Made by a program: the position numbers and the translations under genes. Of a stretch of DNA of 64,000 nucleotides, positions 50,782-60,068 are shown piece after piece. The stretch covers positions 1 through 64,000 of the forward strand of contig CAMVEB010000005.1 of the NCBI GenBank assembly GCA_947166385.1. The letters are read 5' to 3'. The notes beneath the pieces are model-generated. The model was not told where the DNA came from. It saw only the letters and a list, made by a program, of their open reading frames with translations, and searched no databases. How positions within the stretch are numbered: position 1 is the stretch's first letter; each line of letters begins with the position of its first letter. This DNA is from an uncultured Clostridia bacterium. Lineage in GTDB: Bacteria; Bacillota; Clostridia; Christensenellales; Aristaeellaceae.

Positions 50782-52251
50782 TCATTTTTCCTGCTCTTCC
50801 CGCATGGCAGCCAGCAGCTCGCTGACGATAACCTTTTCGTCGAAAGGCCGTTTGACGCCCATGATTTCCTGGTAAGTCTCATGTCCCTTGCCGGCCAGAA
50901 CGATGATATCGCCCTCTTCAGCCATGACCAGCGCCTTTTTGATCGCGTCCCGGCGGTTTTCAATCACTTCATAGCTCCCGCCGGTCGGCTTGATCCCCTT
51001 CTCAATGGCGGCCAGAATCACCATCGGGTTCTCCGTCCGGGGGTTATCCGATGTCAGGATGCAGTGATCGGCCAGCTTCCCGCCGATCTCGCCCATCATG
51101 GGCCGCTTTCCCTTGTCCCGGTCGCCGCCGCAGCCGAAGACCGCAATCAGTCTGTTCCGGGTAAACTGGCGGACGGTTTTCAGGATATTCTGCAGTGCGT
51201 CGGGAGAATGGCTGTAGTCAAGGATTACTTTGTAGGGCGTTCCGGTCTGCAGGACCTCAATCCGGCCTGGTACCCGCGTAACCGCTTCCAGTCCCTGCCG
51301 GATAGCGTCCGGCGAGATGCCCATAATCAGCGCGCAGCTGGTCGCCGCCAGCGCATTGTATACATTGAACATGCCCGTCATATGCATGTGCAGTCCGAGT
51401 TCATTCATCCCGTTCATCCGGGCCGTGAAGCGTACGCCTTCCTCAGTAATCTCAATATCCCGGGCAAAAATGTCCGCATTCACGCAGATACCGTAGGTAA
51501 TAAAAGGGATCTCCAGGTCTTTCGTCAGCTTCTCCGCGGTTTCATCGTCCGCGTTGACTGCGGCGTTTTTCACCATGCCGCTGGTAAAGAATAGCTTCTT
51601 GGTTTCGAAATACCGGTCCATCGTGTAGAAATAATCCAGGTGATCCTGACTCAGGTTGGTATAGCAGCCAACCTCAAAGGTCATTCCGTCAAGGCGGTTC
51701 ATATCAATGGCATGGGCGGAAACTTCCATGCAGCAGACCTTAACCCCTTCGTCCGCCATCATCTTCAGCATCCGCTGCAGGTCGATCGGGTCTGGAGTCG
51801 TCAGTTTGCTGTCCAGGTGCTGATCCTCAACGACCGTTCCGGTCGATCCGATGATCCCGCATTTCAGCCCGGCCTTTTCGCAGATGCTCTTGAGCAAATA
51901 GGTGGTCGTCGTCTTTCCCTTGGTGCCGGTAATGCCGATCATCCGCATCCGTCTGGAAGGATGCCCATAGAAGGCATCGGCAATCCGGGCCATTGCGGCG
52001 CGGCCGTTGCTGACTCGTACCTGCGGCACATCCAGCGGCAGAAAATGCTCCACCATCAGGGCGATGCAGCCGTTTTCCAGAGCTTCCGGCGCGTAATCAT
52101 GTGCGTCAAACCGGGCGCCAACAATGCAAAAAAACAAACCATGGTCTGTTTTGTCATGACTGGAAGAAGTAATCTCCCGGATTTCCACATCCATATTGCC
52201 CCGGGTATCCACCACATATGGAATCTCTGTCAACAGTTCCCACAGTTTCAT
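50782..52251 (-). CDS. murE: UDP-MurNAc-tripeptide synthetase, meso-DAP type
   Basis: 489-aa Mur ligase adding the third residue of the stem peptide. P-loop GTKGKTTT (109-116), EVSAHAI, NLSQDHLDYF, a carbamylation-type Lys in FETKKLFF (about 218) and DNPR at 402-405, the motif of enzymes using meso-diaminopimelate. Starts 84 bp after the ftsL-like gene, downstream of a strong terminator-like hairpin. Confidence 0.96.
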   Translation of the reverse strand: MKLWELLTEIPYVVDTRGNMDVEIREITSSSHDKTDHGLFFCIVGARFDAHDYAPEALENGCIALMVEHFLPLDVPQVRVSNGRAAMARIADAFYGHPSRRMRMIGITGTKGKTTTTYLLKSICEKAGLKCGIIGSTGTVVEDQHLDSKLTTPDPIDLQRMLKMMADEGVKVCCMEVSAHAIDMNRLDGMTFEVGCYTNLSQDHLDYFYTMDRYFETKKLFFTSGMVKNAAVNADDETAEKLTKDLEIPFITYGICVNADIFARDIEITEEGVRFTARMNGMNELGLHMHMTGMFNVYNALAATSCALIMGISPDAIRQGLEAVTRVPGRIEVLQTGTPYKVILDYSHSPDALQNILKTVRQFTRNRLIAVFGCGGDRDKGKRPMMGEIGGKLADHCILTSDNPRTENPMVILAAIEKGIKPTGGSYEVIENRRDAIKKALVMAEEGDIIVLAGKGHETYQEIMGVKRPFDEKVIVSELLAAMREEQEK

Positions 52252-52304
52252 TTCTATCCTTCATCCCCTGCTCTGTAAGATCGGAATCCCCTCCGCATAG
52301 TATC

Positions 52305-52346
52305 AAAAAAAGCACCGATCGGGAGACTGATTGTATCAGTCTCCCG
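52305..52346 (-). terminator. terminator-like hairpin between ftsL-like gene and murE
   Basis: CGGGAGACTGAT (52320-52331), TGT, ATCAGTCTCCCG (52335-52346), twelve perfect pairs; on the minus strand T7 (52311-52305) follows 8 nt after the stem. The stem contains the stop codon of the ftsL-like gene. GATCGG next to it can pair with CCGATC about 35 nt downstream, an alternative fold. Confidence 0.7.
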
Positions 52347-52932
52347 CGGTTCCTGTCAACCTGCCTGCCGTCCGGGTAAGAATTTCTTCCGTAGCCGCAG
52401 CGGATTTCAGGCCTGTCGGGGCAGTCAGACGGACGGTCTGCGCCGCCCTGCCTGAAATCATATTCAGCTTCACCGCTTCTGTGCACACATTGTAATCCTT
52501 CGTCAACGTTTCCAGCTCCGCCATCAGCGCACCGTTTTTTTCCATATAATTGGCAATTTTCGCGTCAAGCTTATTCACAGACCGGGAACCAATCCCGATT
52601 CCGGCTACTTCCGCCACCAGAATTCCGATGCACAGAACAGCCGCCAGGATCAGCGCGATCCACGCCGCGTCCCAGCGAATCCCCTCCCGGGATAGAATCC
52701 GCAGCTTGGGCTTCGGCTCCTCAATGACCTGGAACCGTCCGCTGGGGCTGATTCTCATCCCGTTGGTCCAGTCCTGCGTCTGGGTCACATTGCGCACGGA
52801 ATCGGCACAGGTCAGCCGCTGCCTGTGCAGGTTGTTGCGCTGCTGCGCGCTCTGCTTCATCACTTCCCTGCCGCGGAACATCACGGAGGCCTGTTGGATC
52901 ATCGTTCTCCGTCGGATCGGCATTTCCAGCAT
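52336..52932 (-). CDS. FtsL/DivIC-like septum protein
   Basis: 198-aa bitopic protein in the usual ftsL place after mraZ. Long basic cytoplasmic part (1-88), one membrane helix (about 89-110) and a short coiled coil (SVNKLDAKIANYMEKNGALMAELETLTKDYN) as in FtsL and DivIC, then an Ala/Thr-rich tail. Sequence similarity is too weak to separate FtsL from DivIC; location favours FtsL. GGAG lies nine nt before ATG. Confidence 0.72.
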   Translation of the reverse strand: MLEMPIRRRTMIQQASVMFRGREVMKQSAQQRNNLHRQRLTCADSVRNVTQTQDWTNGMRISPSGRFQVIEEPKPKLRILSREGIRWDAAWIALILAAVLCIGILVAEVAGIGIGSRSVNKLDAKIANYMEKNGALMAELETLTKDYNVCTEAVKLNMISGRAAQTVRLTAPTGLKSAAATEEILTRTAGRLTGTAGD

Positions 52933-52958
52933 TTCTTATCACTCCAGGTCATTGATCT

Positions 52959-53435
52959 TCATTCTTTCGGCGTTTCTTTCTTCTCGAGCGCCGCAATCAT
53001 TTCAAGTAACTGAGGCAGCTCCGTGCTGAACTGCGTCCAGCTCTCGCTGCTGACCGTCTCGGCCACGACGCGAATATGATCGTTGGCACCGGTGATCTCC
53101 ACATCCCGTTCCTCCCCGAGGATCTTCTGCCGGATGTTAGCCGGCAGGAGCACACGCCCCTGACCATCACAGGACTGCTCGTCATAGCTGAGCGCGTAAA
53201 ACTGCTCCAGGTATCGGTTCAGCGCTGGATCCATTTTCCCGAGCTTTTCATACGCCTCATTCCGCGCTTCCCACTTCTCCGTGGGATAAATTGATATGGA
53301 TTTAAAGTCGTAGGAGGGGGCCACGCAGAATGATTCGCCCAGTTTTTCGCGGAAACTCTGCGGAATAACCAACCGTCCCTTGGTGTCCAGGCTGTGATTG
53401 AAGGAGCCGATAAATCGCTGGCTCTTGTCACCCAT
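52959..53435 (-). CDS. mraZ: transcriptional regulator MraZ
   Basis: 158-aa AbrB-like repressor of the division cluster. Two SpoVT-AbrB repeats: SFNHSLDTKGRLVIPQSFRE (10-29) and EQSCDGQGRVLLPANIRQ (about 85-102). ATG 53435 (MGDKSQRF) is preferred to a GTG at 53441. It heads the cluster; a C-terminal extension (QFSTELPQLLEMIAALEKK) is slightly longer than usual. Likely autoregulated through G-rich repeats in its leader. Confidence 0.96.
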   Translation of the reverse strand: MGDKSQRFIGSFNHSLDTKGRLVIPQSFREKLGESFCVAPSYDFKSISIYPTEKWEARNEAYEKLGKMDPALNRYLEQFYALSYDEQSCDGQGRVLLPANIRQKILGEERDVEITGANDHIRVVAETVSSESWTQFSTELPQLLEMIAALEKKETPKE

Positions 53436-53502
53436 GGACACCTTTCCCCCTTTCTACCACTTTTATAATTAATTTTGGGTTTAAATTCCCTTTTTCCCCA
53501 CA

Positions 53503-53531
53503 AATTTAGCACACATTCATCCCCCGTGCAA
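53503..53531 (-). promoter_or_regulatory. mraZ promoter with extended -10
   Basis: Minus strand TTGCAC (53531-53526), 17-bp spacer, TAAATT (53508-53503) preceded by TGC, an extended -10. Downstream the leader carries TGGGG-AAAAA-GGG and GTGGT...GGGGG tracts, possible MraZ boxes. The wider 295-bp gap (53436-53730) is AT-rich and also holds the near-perfect palindrome ATTACAAA-A-TTTGTAAT near 53571-53587. Confidence 0.55.
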
Positions 53532-53664
53532 GCATGAATTTCATAGTTTTTGAACGGCCGTTTTTATTTTTATTACAAAATTTGTAATTTTTTCGTAATA
53601 AAGATGTAATATATAATTTGGACTTGTATCCCGCCCGAATTCACTTCTCTATATTTTGTATAAT

Positions 53665-53696
53665 AAAAAAGGCCCGACCCTTTAGTAGGACCGGAC
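53665..53696 (-). terminator. terminator of the metallophosphatase gene
   Basis: Minus strand GTCCGGTCC (53696-53688), 7-nt loop, GGGTCGGGC (53680-53672) with three G-U pairs, C, then TTTTTT (53670-53665). Confidence 0.75.
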
Positions 53697-53730
53697 ACAC
53701 TGGAAATGCAAACTTAATTGTTACAAAAAG

Positions 53731-54450
53731 TTAAGAATTGCTCAGGGATGGCCACGGAATTTCAGTCGGACAGAACCCGATTCCGTCGCAGGAAACCGGG
53801 TGGTAATCAATCCCACCGTGGATGCCGGAAACGCCTCCGGCAATGGCGGGGCCGTGCAGGTGGCCGTACACGACCGTCCGCACATGCTTTCTCTCCTCCA
53901 GCATCCGGGTAAAGAGTGATTCCGGATCTTCGCCCATGCGGGGCGGGAAATGCATCATCACCAGGATCGGTTTTTCAGGTGCCAGTTCCTCTGCCCTGTC
54001 CAGTGCTGCGCGCAGCCGTTCCACCTCCCGCCGGAAGATTTTCATCTCCCCCTCCGGCAGTGGGTTCTTTTCGGTCGGGCAGGTCCATCCCCGCGTCCCG
54101 CACACGACGCACGGTCCCAGATCCATCGCGTCAAACTGAAGCGCAAACATGTTCTTTGGGAGGCAGGCTCGCACCCTGCTGATGGAGGACCACCAGTATT
54201 CATGGTTTCCCTTGCACAGGATCTTTCTTCCCGGCAGCGCCCCGATCTCCGCCAGGTCCGGGGCTGCGTTCTCCAGCTGCATTGCCCAGCTGATATCCCC
54301 TGGAATCAGAACGGTATCCTCCGGGGAAACCAGCCTCTTCCAGTTCTCGCTGATGCGCAAAAAATGCCTGTCCCATTGAGGACCGAACACATCCATGGGC
54401 TTTTCGTCTCCCCCCGGCATATGCAGGTCTCCGATGGCAAACAGGCGCAT
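53731..54450 (-). CDS. calcineurin-like metallophosphoesterase
   Basis: 239-aa phosphoesterase with a complete metal site: GDLH (7-10), GDISWA, GNHEYWW, MHFPP and GHLHG. The N-terminal MRLFAIGDLHMP start and short length fit the cytosolic Ykud/YpbG-like group; the substrate is unknown. It lies 26 bp after the zinc-ribbon gene and ends at a terminator, forming a two-gene unit. Confidence 0.93.
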   Translation of the reverse strand: MRLFAIGDLHMPGGDEKPMDVFGPQWDRHFLRISENWKRLVSPEDTVLIPGDISWAMQLENAAPDLAEIGALPGRKILCKGNHEYWWSSISRVRACLPKNMFALQFDAMDLGPCVVCGTRGWTCPTEKNPLPEGEMKIFRREVERLRAALDRAEELAPEKPILVMMHFPPRMGEDPESLFTRMLEERKHVRTVVYGHLHGPAIAGGVSGIHGGIDYHPVSCDGIGFCPTEIPWPSLSNS

Positions 54451-54476
54451 AACGTTTCCTTTTGTCGCGAAGTCGG

Positions 54477-54902
54477 TTACTCGTCTTCCGATTCTTCCTC
54501 TTCCGCTTCCCTTTCCTCGTCTTCCCGGACATCTTCCAGGCTCAGTTCTTCCTCAATCTCGCCGAATTCCTGGCTGGGGATATCCTCGTCATCCTCCACC
54601 TCCGGAATGATTTCATCCATTCCGCTGACGGAGTCCATATCACCGATGTTGCTGGTATCCACATTCTCCCCGTGCTCTTCCTCGGTATCGCTTTCCGGGG
54701 TGCTGTTGCTCTTATTCATTTCCTTCAGGCAGAACAGGCAGACATCCCGGCCGGGAAGTGCGGGAGCCTCGTTGCAGATGCTGCAGAGCTCCACTTCGTC
54801 TTCTGTGTTTTCCCCTTTCATCTCCCGGAGGCACACCTTGCAGTACTTTTCATCCTCCCGGATATAGTTCAGGTCACAGCGAGGGCATTTAACCAGATTC
54901 AT
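54477..54902 (-). CDS. double zinc-ribbon protein with acidic tail
   Basis: 141-aa cytoplasmic protein: two CxxC...CxxC zinc ribbons (CPRCDLNYI-YCKVC at 6-24, CSICNE-VCLFC at 40-58) and a C-terminal half (70-141) that is about half Glu/Asp. No family recognised. Zinc ribbon plus acidic tail suggests binding to RNA polymerase, ribosome or a basic partner (inference). Transcribed from a promoter about 180 nt upstream with the metallophosphatase gene. Confidence 0.7.
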   Translation of the reverse strand: MNLVKCPRCDLNYIREDEKYCKVCLREMKGENTEDEVELCSICNEAPALPGRDVCLFCLKEMNKSNSTPESDTEEEHGENVDTSNIGDMDSVSGMDEIIPEVEDDEDIPSQEFGEIEEELSLEDVREDEEREAEEEESEDE

Positions 54903-54983
54903 CCCGATTCCTCCTCGAACCCGCCTGATTCAGGACGAAATTCCCACTCATTCCCAATAATCAGGCAAAAATCCTCTCTTTTG

Positions 54984-55004
54984 ATCCACAATCTGTCTGT
55001 GGAT
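54984..55004. promoter_or_regulatory. inverted repeat made of two DnaA-box-like sites
   Basis: ATCCACA (54984-54990), 7 bp, TGTGGAT (54998-55004). Extended, TGATCCACA on plus and CTATCCACA on minus each match TTATCCACA at 8 of 9 positions, facing each other. It lies in the leader of the zinc-ribbon gene. Confidence 0.35.
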
Positions 55005-55076
55005 AGGATAATACAGTGTGCCGGCCCCACTTCCATGGATTTCCGGCCCACAGCGACCCATTATGATCATCCCCCA

Positions 55077-55119
55077 ATCCACGGCTCGTGATTATACACT
55101 CTTCCTTCCGTGGATGCAA
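55077..55119 (-). promoter_or_regulatory. zinc-ribbon gene promoter with inverted repeat around the -10
   Basis: Minus strand TTGCAT (55119-55114), 17-bp spacer, perfect TATAAT (55096-55091). ATCCACGG (55077-55084) and CCGTGGAT (55108-55115) are perfect complements that bracket the -10 box. The 260-bp gap to engB also holds GTGTGCCGG/CCGGCCCAC (about 55016-55052), one mismatch, in the transcribed leader. Confidence 0.6.
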
Positions 55120-55162
55120 TAGGCAAATAATGGAATTCTGTACGAATCCGGTTTTTTGGTGT

Positions 55163-55747
55163 TTATTCTGCCAGCACCGTCTCCAGAAGTTTCAGCAGCT
55201 CGTCCCGTCCCGTCCCGTCTTCCCCGCTGAAGCAGAGAATCTCCCACGGCTGGACGCTCAGTGCCCGGCAGATCGGCGCCAGGTACTTGCTTCTGGCTCC
55301 CCGGCTGATTTTGTCCGCCTTCGTGGCAATCACGGAAAACGGAATCCCGCTCTCCTGCAGGAATCGGTTCATGGTAATGTCATCCTCGGTGGGATCGTGC
55401 CGGATATCCAACAGGCACAGCACATGTTTCAGCTCCTCCGCCTGAGCAAAGTAGTCCTGCATCATTTTCCCCCAGCGTAGCTTCTCCTGCTTGTCCACTT
55501 TCGCAAAGCCGTATCCCGGCAGATCCACCAGGTGAAAGCAGCCGTTGAGCAGGAAAATATTCAGCAGTCGGGTCTTCCCGGGTGTGGAGCTCGTCCGGGC
55601 CAGCTTGTTCCGCCGGCAGAGCTTGTTGATCAGCGTACTCTTCCCGACGTTGCTCTTCCCGGCAACAGCAATCTGGGGAAGCCCTTTTCCGGGGAACTTC
55701 CCGTATTCCGCCATGGAGGTAACAAACTCCGCGCTCTTAATCTCCAT
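55163..55747 (-). CDS. engB: ribosome biogenesis GTPase EngB (YsxC/YihA)
   Basis: 194-aa GTPase needed for 50S assembly. G1 GKSNVGKS (30-37), G2 region TSSTPGKTR, G3 DLPGYG, G4 TKAD and the C-terminal FSGEDGTG are all present; length is typical. ATG at 55747 follows the lon stop directly (TGA then ATG) with no gap, the classic lon-ysxC arrangement of Firmicutes. Last gene of the tig-clpP-clpX-lon-engB operon. Confidence 0.96.
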   Translation of the reverse strand: MEIKSAEFVTSMAEYGKFPGKGLPQIAVAGKSNVGKSTLINKLCRRNKLARTSSTPGKTRLLNIFLLNGCFHLVDLPGYGFAKVDKQEKLRWGKMMQDYFAQAEELKHVLCLLDIRHDPTEDDITMNRFLQESGIPFSVIATKADKISRGARSKYLAPICRALSVQPWEILCFSGEDGTGRDELLKLLETVLAE

Positions 55748-58096
55748 TCAATCCTTCTTAACCCCGTCTGATTCTTTTTCCTGCGCTTTCCGGACCAGGG
55801 CCGTCTCCAGGACCTCATGGATATCCCGCGCCGTAACCACCTTGAACTGGTTCAGCACATAATCAGGAATTTTCTCCAGGTCCTTGCGGTTTTCCTCCGG
55901 AATCACCAGTGTCCGGATCCCCGCCCGGTAAGCCGCCAGCGTCTTTTCCTTCAGTCCGCCGATCGGCAGCACCCTTCCCCGCAGTGTAATCTCTCCGGTC
56001 ATCGCCACGTTCTGTTTCACCGGTGTTCCGGTCAGCGCGCTGACCAACGCCGTGGTCATCGTAACGCCCGCGGAGGGGCCGTCCTTCGGCACCGCGCCTT
56101 CCGGCACGTGAATATGAATATCCTGCTTCTGGTAGAATTCCGGATCCAGGCCTAGTTCCTCGCTGTGCGCCCGCACCCAGCTGAACGCCGCTTCTGCGGA
56201 TTCCTTCATGACATCGCCCAGTTGTCCGGTCATCTTCAGCGCGCCTTTTCCGGGCATCAGGGTGCATTCCACTTCCAGCATTTCCCCGCCGACGCTCGTC
56301 CAGGCCAGTCCGTTCACCACGCCGACCAGCGGCTTCTTCTCCGGATCTTCGCGCAGGTAGCGGGGCGCGCCCAGCAGTTCCTTCAGCGTCTTCGTGTTCA
56401 CGGTCATCGAATGCTTTCCGCTGTCCAGCATCTTCACGGCCGCTTTCCGGCAGACCTTGGCCATCGTCCTCTCCAGCGTCCGCACGCCGGCTTCCCGCGT
56501 GTAGCCTTCAATCATGGCCTTCATGGCGTCTTCCGGCATCTTCAGCGCCTTCTCGCGCAGGCCGTGCTCCCGGATCTGCTTCGGCAGCAGGTGGCGCTTC
56601 AGGATCTGCAGCTTTTCTTCCTCTGTATAGCTGGGAACCTCAATCAGCTCCATCCGGTCAAGCAGCGGGGCGGGAATCGTCTCCATGCTGTTGGCTGTCG
56701 TGATGAACATGACCTTGCTCAGGTCAAAGGGCAGCTCCAGGTAGTGATCCCGGAATGCGTTGTTCTGCTCTGCATCCAGCACTTCCAGCATGGCGGAAGC
56801 CGGGTCGCCCCGGAAATCGCCGCTCATTTTGTCAATCTCGTCGAACAGGAACACCGGGTTGACAGTGCCGGCCTGTTTGATCCCGGCGATGATCCGGCCG
56901 GGAATGGCGCCGATATAGGTCCGGCGATGTCCGCGGATTTCCGCTTCATCCCGCACGCCGCCAAGGCTCATCTGCACAAACTTCCGCCCGACGGCTTCCG
57001 CGATGGCTTTCACAATGCTGGTCTTGCCCACGCCGGGAGGTCCGACAAAGCAGAGGATCGGACCCTTCATGTCCTTCTTCATCTGCAGCACGGCCAGGTA
57101 TTCAATAATCCGCTCCTTGACCTCATCCATCCCGTAATGGTCCCGGTTCAGCACCTCGCGGGCCTGATCCAGATCCAGGTTATCCGTTGTTTCCTTCCCC
57201 CACGGCAGATCCAGGATCCATTCGATATAGGTCTGGCTCACGGAGGCTTCCGGGGATCCCGGAGCCATATGGCTCAGCCGGTCCAGTTCTTTTTCGCACT
57301 TTGTCCGGGCTTCCTCGTTCAGCGGAGTTTCTTCCATCCGCTTCCGCAGGTCATCGGCTTCCGTGTCGTCCCGGTCGCCCAGTTCATTCTGGATCGCCTT
57401 GATCTGTTCGCGCAGGTAGTAATCCTTCTGGTTTTTCTCGACCTGTTTGCGGATCCTGGCCTGGATCTGTTTCTCCGTGTCGGCCATATCGGTCTCGCGC
57501 ATCAGGATCGTGCAGACTTTCTCCAGTCGTTTCAGGGGATCCAGTTCGTTCAGGATCGCCTGCCGGTCCTCCATCTTCGTCAGGATGTTGGCCGCCAGCA
57601 GGTCTGCCGCTTCCCCGGGCTTTTCCACATGGCGAACGGAGTCGACAGTCTCCTGGCTCACCCGCTGGGAAGTCCTCGCGTATTCCGCGAAAAGGTCCTG
57701 ACAGGTGCGCAGCATGGCTTTCGCCTCCGCGCTGCGCGGCGTTTTGTCCTCACAGATCCGGATCCGTGCGGTCATGCAGGGATCATCTCCGGTCGCTTCT
57801 TCGATGATGCCCCGGCTTTTCCCTTCCACCAGCACCCGGATGTTTTCTCCCGGCAGGTTCATGACCTGGCGGATCTCCGCAATCGTTCCGACCCGGTTCA
57901 GGTCCTTCCAGCCCGGATCCTCCACGTCCTCATCCTTCTGGCTGACCAGGAAAACCTTCTGCCGGTCGGTCATCCCGGCCTCCAGTGCCAGCACGGACTT
58001 CCTCCGTCCCACGTCAAAGTGGAGCACCATGTTCGGGAAAATCATCAGTCCCCGCAGCGGCAGCACGGGCAGTTGTATCGTTTGAGTTTTTCTCAT
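55748..58096 (-). CDS. lon: ATP-dependent Lon protease
   Basis: 782-aa LonA protease degrading damaged and regulatory proteins. N-terminal substrate domain (1-~200), coiled region, AAA+ module with Walker A GPPGVGKT (about 345), Walker [11 protein letters not shown] and arginine sensors, then the protease domain with catalytic Ser675 in PKDGPSAG and Lys718 in GGLKEK. Follows clpX by 11 bp. Confidence 0.97.
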   Translation of the reverse strand: MRKTQTIQLPVLPLRGLMIFPNMVLHFDVGRRKSVLALEAGMTDRQKVFLVSQKDEDVEDPGWKDLNRVGTIAEIRQVMNLPGENIRVLVEGKSRGIIEEATGDDPCMTARIRICEDKTPRSAEAKAMLRTCQDLFAEYARTSQRVSQETVDSVRHVEKPGEAADLLAANILTKMEDRQAILNELDPLKRLEKVCTILMRETDMADTEKQIQARIRKQVEKNQKDYYLREQIKAIQNELGDRDDTEADDLRKRMEETPLNEEARTKCEKELDRLSHMAPGSPEASVSQTYIEWILDLPWGKETTDNLDLDQAREVLNRDHYGMDEVKERIIEYLAVLQMKKDMKGPILCFVGPPGVGKTSIVKAIAEAVGRKFVQMSLGGVRDEAEIRGHRRTYIGAIPGRIIAGIKQAGTVNPVFLFDEIDKMSGDFRGDPASAMLEVLDAEQNNAFRDHYLELPFDLSKVMFITTANSMETIPAPLLDRMELIEVPSYTEEEKLQILKRHLLPKQIREHGLREKALKMPEDAMKAMIEGYTREAGVRTLERTMAKVCRKAAVKMLDSGKHSMTVNTKTLKELLGAPRYLREDPEKKPLVGVVNGLAWTSVGGEMLEVECTLMPGKGALKMTGQLGDVMKESAEAAFSWVRAHSEELGLDPEFYQKQDIHIHVPEGAVPKDGPSAGVTMTTALVSALTGTPVKQNVAMTGEITLRGRVLPIGGLKEKTLAAYRAGIRTLVIPEENRKDLEKIPDYVLNQFKVVTARDIHEVLETALVRKAQEKESDGVKKD

Positions 58097-58107
58097 GGAT
58101 TCCTCTC

Positions 58108-59415
58108 TCAGCTGATTTCTTTCGCGTCATCCCCGGGCGAAGGATTGGCGCCGCGCTTGGCGCTGCGCCGGCGAACGCCGGTGATCAGTGTCGGCCTTCC
58201 GCCGTTCACAGCTTCCTTTGTCATCACGCATTCGTTGATATCTGTCAGCCCGGGCAGGTCAAACATCGTATCCAGCATGGCGTCCTCGATAATCGCCCGC
58301 AGGCCCCGGGCGCCGCACTTGCGCTGGATCGCCTGCCTTGCGATCTCCCGGATCGCTTCTTCTTCAAATGTCAGTTTCACGCCGTCCATGTCCAGCAGCG
58401 CTTCATACTGCCTGCACAGAGCGTTCTTCGGCTCCGTCAGGATCCGGACCAGCGCGTCCTCGTCCAGTCCTTCCAGCGTCACGACAACCGGCAGCCGCCC
58501 GACAAATTCCGGAATCAGCCCGTATTTGGTCAGATCTTCCGGGCGTACATCCTTCAGGGCGTCCGTCCGGTTTGGATCCCGCTGGCTCAGTACTTCCGCA
58601 CCGAACCCCAGCACCTTTTTCCCGATACGGTTTTCGATAATCGGAACCAGTCCGTCAAAGGCACCGCCGCAGATGAACAGGATATTGGTCGTGTCGATCC
58701 GGATCATTTCCTGGTGCGGATGCTTTCGTCCGCCCTGGGGCGGCACAGCGGCTTCCGTTCCCTCCAGGATTTTCAGCAGCGCCTGTTGAACACCCTCGCC
58801 GCTGACATCCCGGGTAATCGACATGTTTTCTCCCTTCCGGGCAATTTTGTCGATTTCATCGATGTAGACAATGCCCCTTTGCGCCTTCTCGATGTCCCAG
58901 TCAGCTGCCTGGATCAGGCGGAGCAGGATCGTCTCCACATCGTCGCCCACATATCCGGCTTCTGTAACGCTGGTGGCGTCCGCGATCGCGAAGGGCACCT
59001 CCAGGATCCGGGCCAGCGTCTGCGCCAGGTAGGTTTTTCCGCTTCCGGTCGGGCCCAGCAGCAGGATGTTGCTCTTCTGCAGCTCAACCTCGTCCTTCTT
59101 CGCCTTCCGGTTGATCCGCTTGTAGTGGTTGTATACCGCCACGCTCAGCGCGCGCTTCGCCCGTTCCTGTCCGATCACGTACTCGTCCAGCGTCCGCTTC
59201 ATTTCCGCCGGTGTCGGAAGCTTCTTCATTTCAGAAGACTTCCCGTTTTTGCCCGGGTTCATGAAGTCCTGATCCTGCAGGATATCGTTGCACAGCCCGA
59301 TGCATTCATTGCAGATGTAGACGTTTGGACCGGCCACCAGTCGTTCCACCATGTTCTGTGTCTTGCCGCAGAAGGAGCACCGAGGCCCCTGACGGTTTCC
59401 GTTATTGTTTGCCAT
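58108..59415 (-). CDS. clpX: ATP-dependent Clp protease ATPase subunit ClpX
   Basis: 435-aa unfoldase partner of ClpP. N-terminal zinc finger Cys13, Cys16, Cys35, Cys38; Walker A GPTGSGKT (121-128); pore loop GYVGDDVE; Walker [11 protein letters not shown]; sensor 2 GARGLR. The ClpP-binding IGF-type loop region reads [14 protein letters not shown]. Lies 10 bp after clpP. Confidence 0.98.
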   Translation of the reverse strand: MANNNGNRQGPRCSFCGKTQNMVERLVAGPNVYICNECIGLCNDILQDQDFMNPGKNGKSSEMKKLPTPAEMKRTLDEYVIGQERAKRALSVAVYNHYKRINRKAKKDEVELQKSNILLLGPTGSGKTYLAQTLARILEVPFAIADATSVTEAGYVGDDVETILLRLIQAADWDIEKAQRGIVYIDEIDKIARKGENMSITRDVSGEGVQQALLKILEGTEAAVPPQGGRKHPHQEMIRIDTTNILFICGGAFDGLVPIIENRIGKKVLGFGAEVLSQRDPNRTDALKDVRPEDLTKYGLIPEFVGRLPVVVTLEGLDEDALVRILTEPKNALCRQYEALLDMDGVKLTFEEEAIREIARQAIQRKCGARGLRAIIEDAMLDTMFDLPGLTDINECVMTKEAVNGGRPTLITGVRRRSAKRGANPSPGDDAKEIS

Positions 59416-59425
59416 CGTCAGACCC

Positions 59426-60022
59426 TCACTTCGCCTGTTTGTCCCGCGGCTGATAGATCTCGTCGATAATGTGGTATTCCAGCGCTTCTTCCGCGCTCAT
59501 GAAGTAGTCGCGTTCCACATCCGCCTGGACCTTCTTCAGGGGCTGACCGGTCATTTCGGCCATCATCGCTGTCATCTTTTTCTTGGTTTTCATCAGCCAT
59601 TCCGCGCGGATGGCAACATCCGTCGCCTGGCCCTGAGCGCCGCCCAGCGGCTGGTGAATCATAACCTCTGCATTGGGCAGGGCCAGCCGTTTTCCCTTTT
59701 CCCCCGCCATCAGCAGGAAGGCGCCCATGCTGGCCGCCATTCCGACGCACACGGTACGCACTTGAGGCCGGATGTACTGCATCGTATCATAGATCGCCAT
59801 CCCGGCGGTCACGGATCCGCCCGGGCTGTTGATATACAGGCTGATATCGCTGTCCGGATCTTCCATTTCCAGAAACAGCAGCTGCGCCACGACCAGGTTG
59901 GCGGTATCGTCGTTAATCTCTCCGCCCAGGAAAACAATCCGGTCCTTCAGCAGGCGGGAATAGATATCATAGGAGCGTTCGCCCCGGTTGGTCTGTTCGA
60001 TGACCATGGGAATTAACGGCAT
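59426..60022 (-). CDS. clpP: ATP-dependent Clp protease proteolytic subunit
   Basis: 198-aa serine protease forming the ClpXP chamber. Catalytic triad Ser98 (VGMAASMG), His123 (MIHQPLGG) and Asp172 (ERDYFMS). ATG 60022 ([11 protein letters not shown]) is the standard start; a longer reading from 60046 overlaps the ribosome binding site AGGAGG, which is placed in a small hairpin loop. Second gene after tig. Confidence 0.98.
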   Translation of the reverse strand: MPLIPMVIEQTNRGERSYDIYSRLLKDRIVFLGGEINDDTANLVVAQLLFLEMEDPDSDISLYINSPGGSVTAGMAIYDTMQYIRPQVRTVCVGMAASMGAFLLMAGEKGKRLALPNAEVMIHQPLGGAQGQATDVAIRAEWLMKTKKKMTAMMAEMTGQPLKKVQADVERDYFMSAEEALEYHIIDEIYQPRDKQAK

Positions 60023-60068
60023 CTGTCTTCCTCCTTCTGACAGCAACGGCGGCCCGGCCGGGCCGCCG
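60023..60068 (-). promoter_or_regulatory. tig-clpP intercistronic hairpins
   Basis: 60047-60068 is a perfect 22-bp palindrome of only G and C (nine pairs plus GGCC loop) without a U tract. Next to it CTGTC (60043-60039 on minus) and GACAG (60027-60023) pair around an 11-nt loop holding the clpP AGGAGG. Likely mRNA processing or stability structure. Confidence 0.55.

Noticed and set aside
47146..53729. AATTGTTACAAAAAG present at both the ftsQ 3' end and upstream of mraZ
   Set aside because: A 15-base match in 64 kb of partly AT-rich spacers is expected by chance, and the two copies face different ways relative to genes.
54984..55004. Replication origin
   Set aside because: Only two imperfect DnaA-box matches, no dnaA or dnaN nearby and no AT-rich unwinding element of note; kept only as a possible DnaA-regulated site.
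56165..59469. 874- and 494-codon plus-strand frames opposite lon and clpX
   Set aside because: Mirror frames of lon and clpX, which carry full motif sets and correct operon order.
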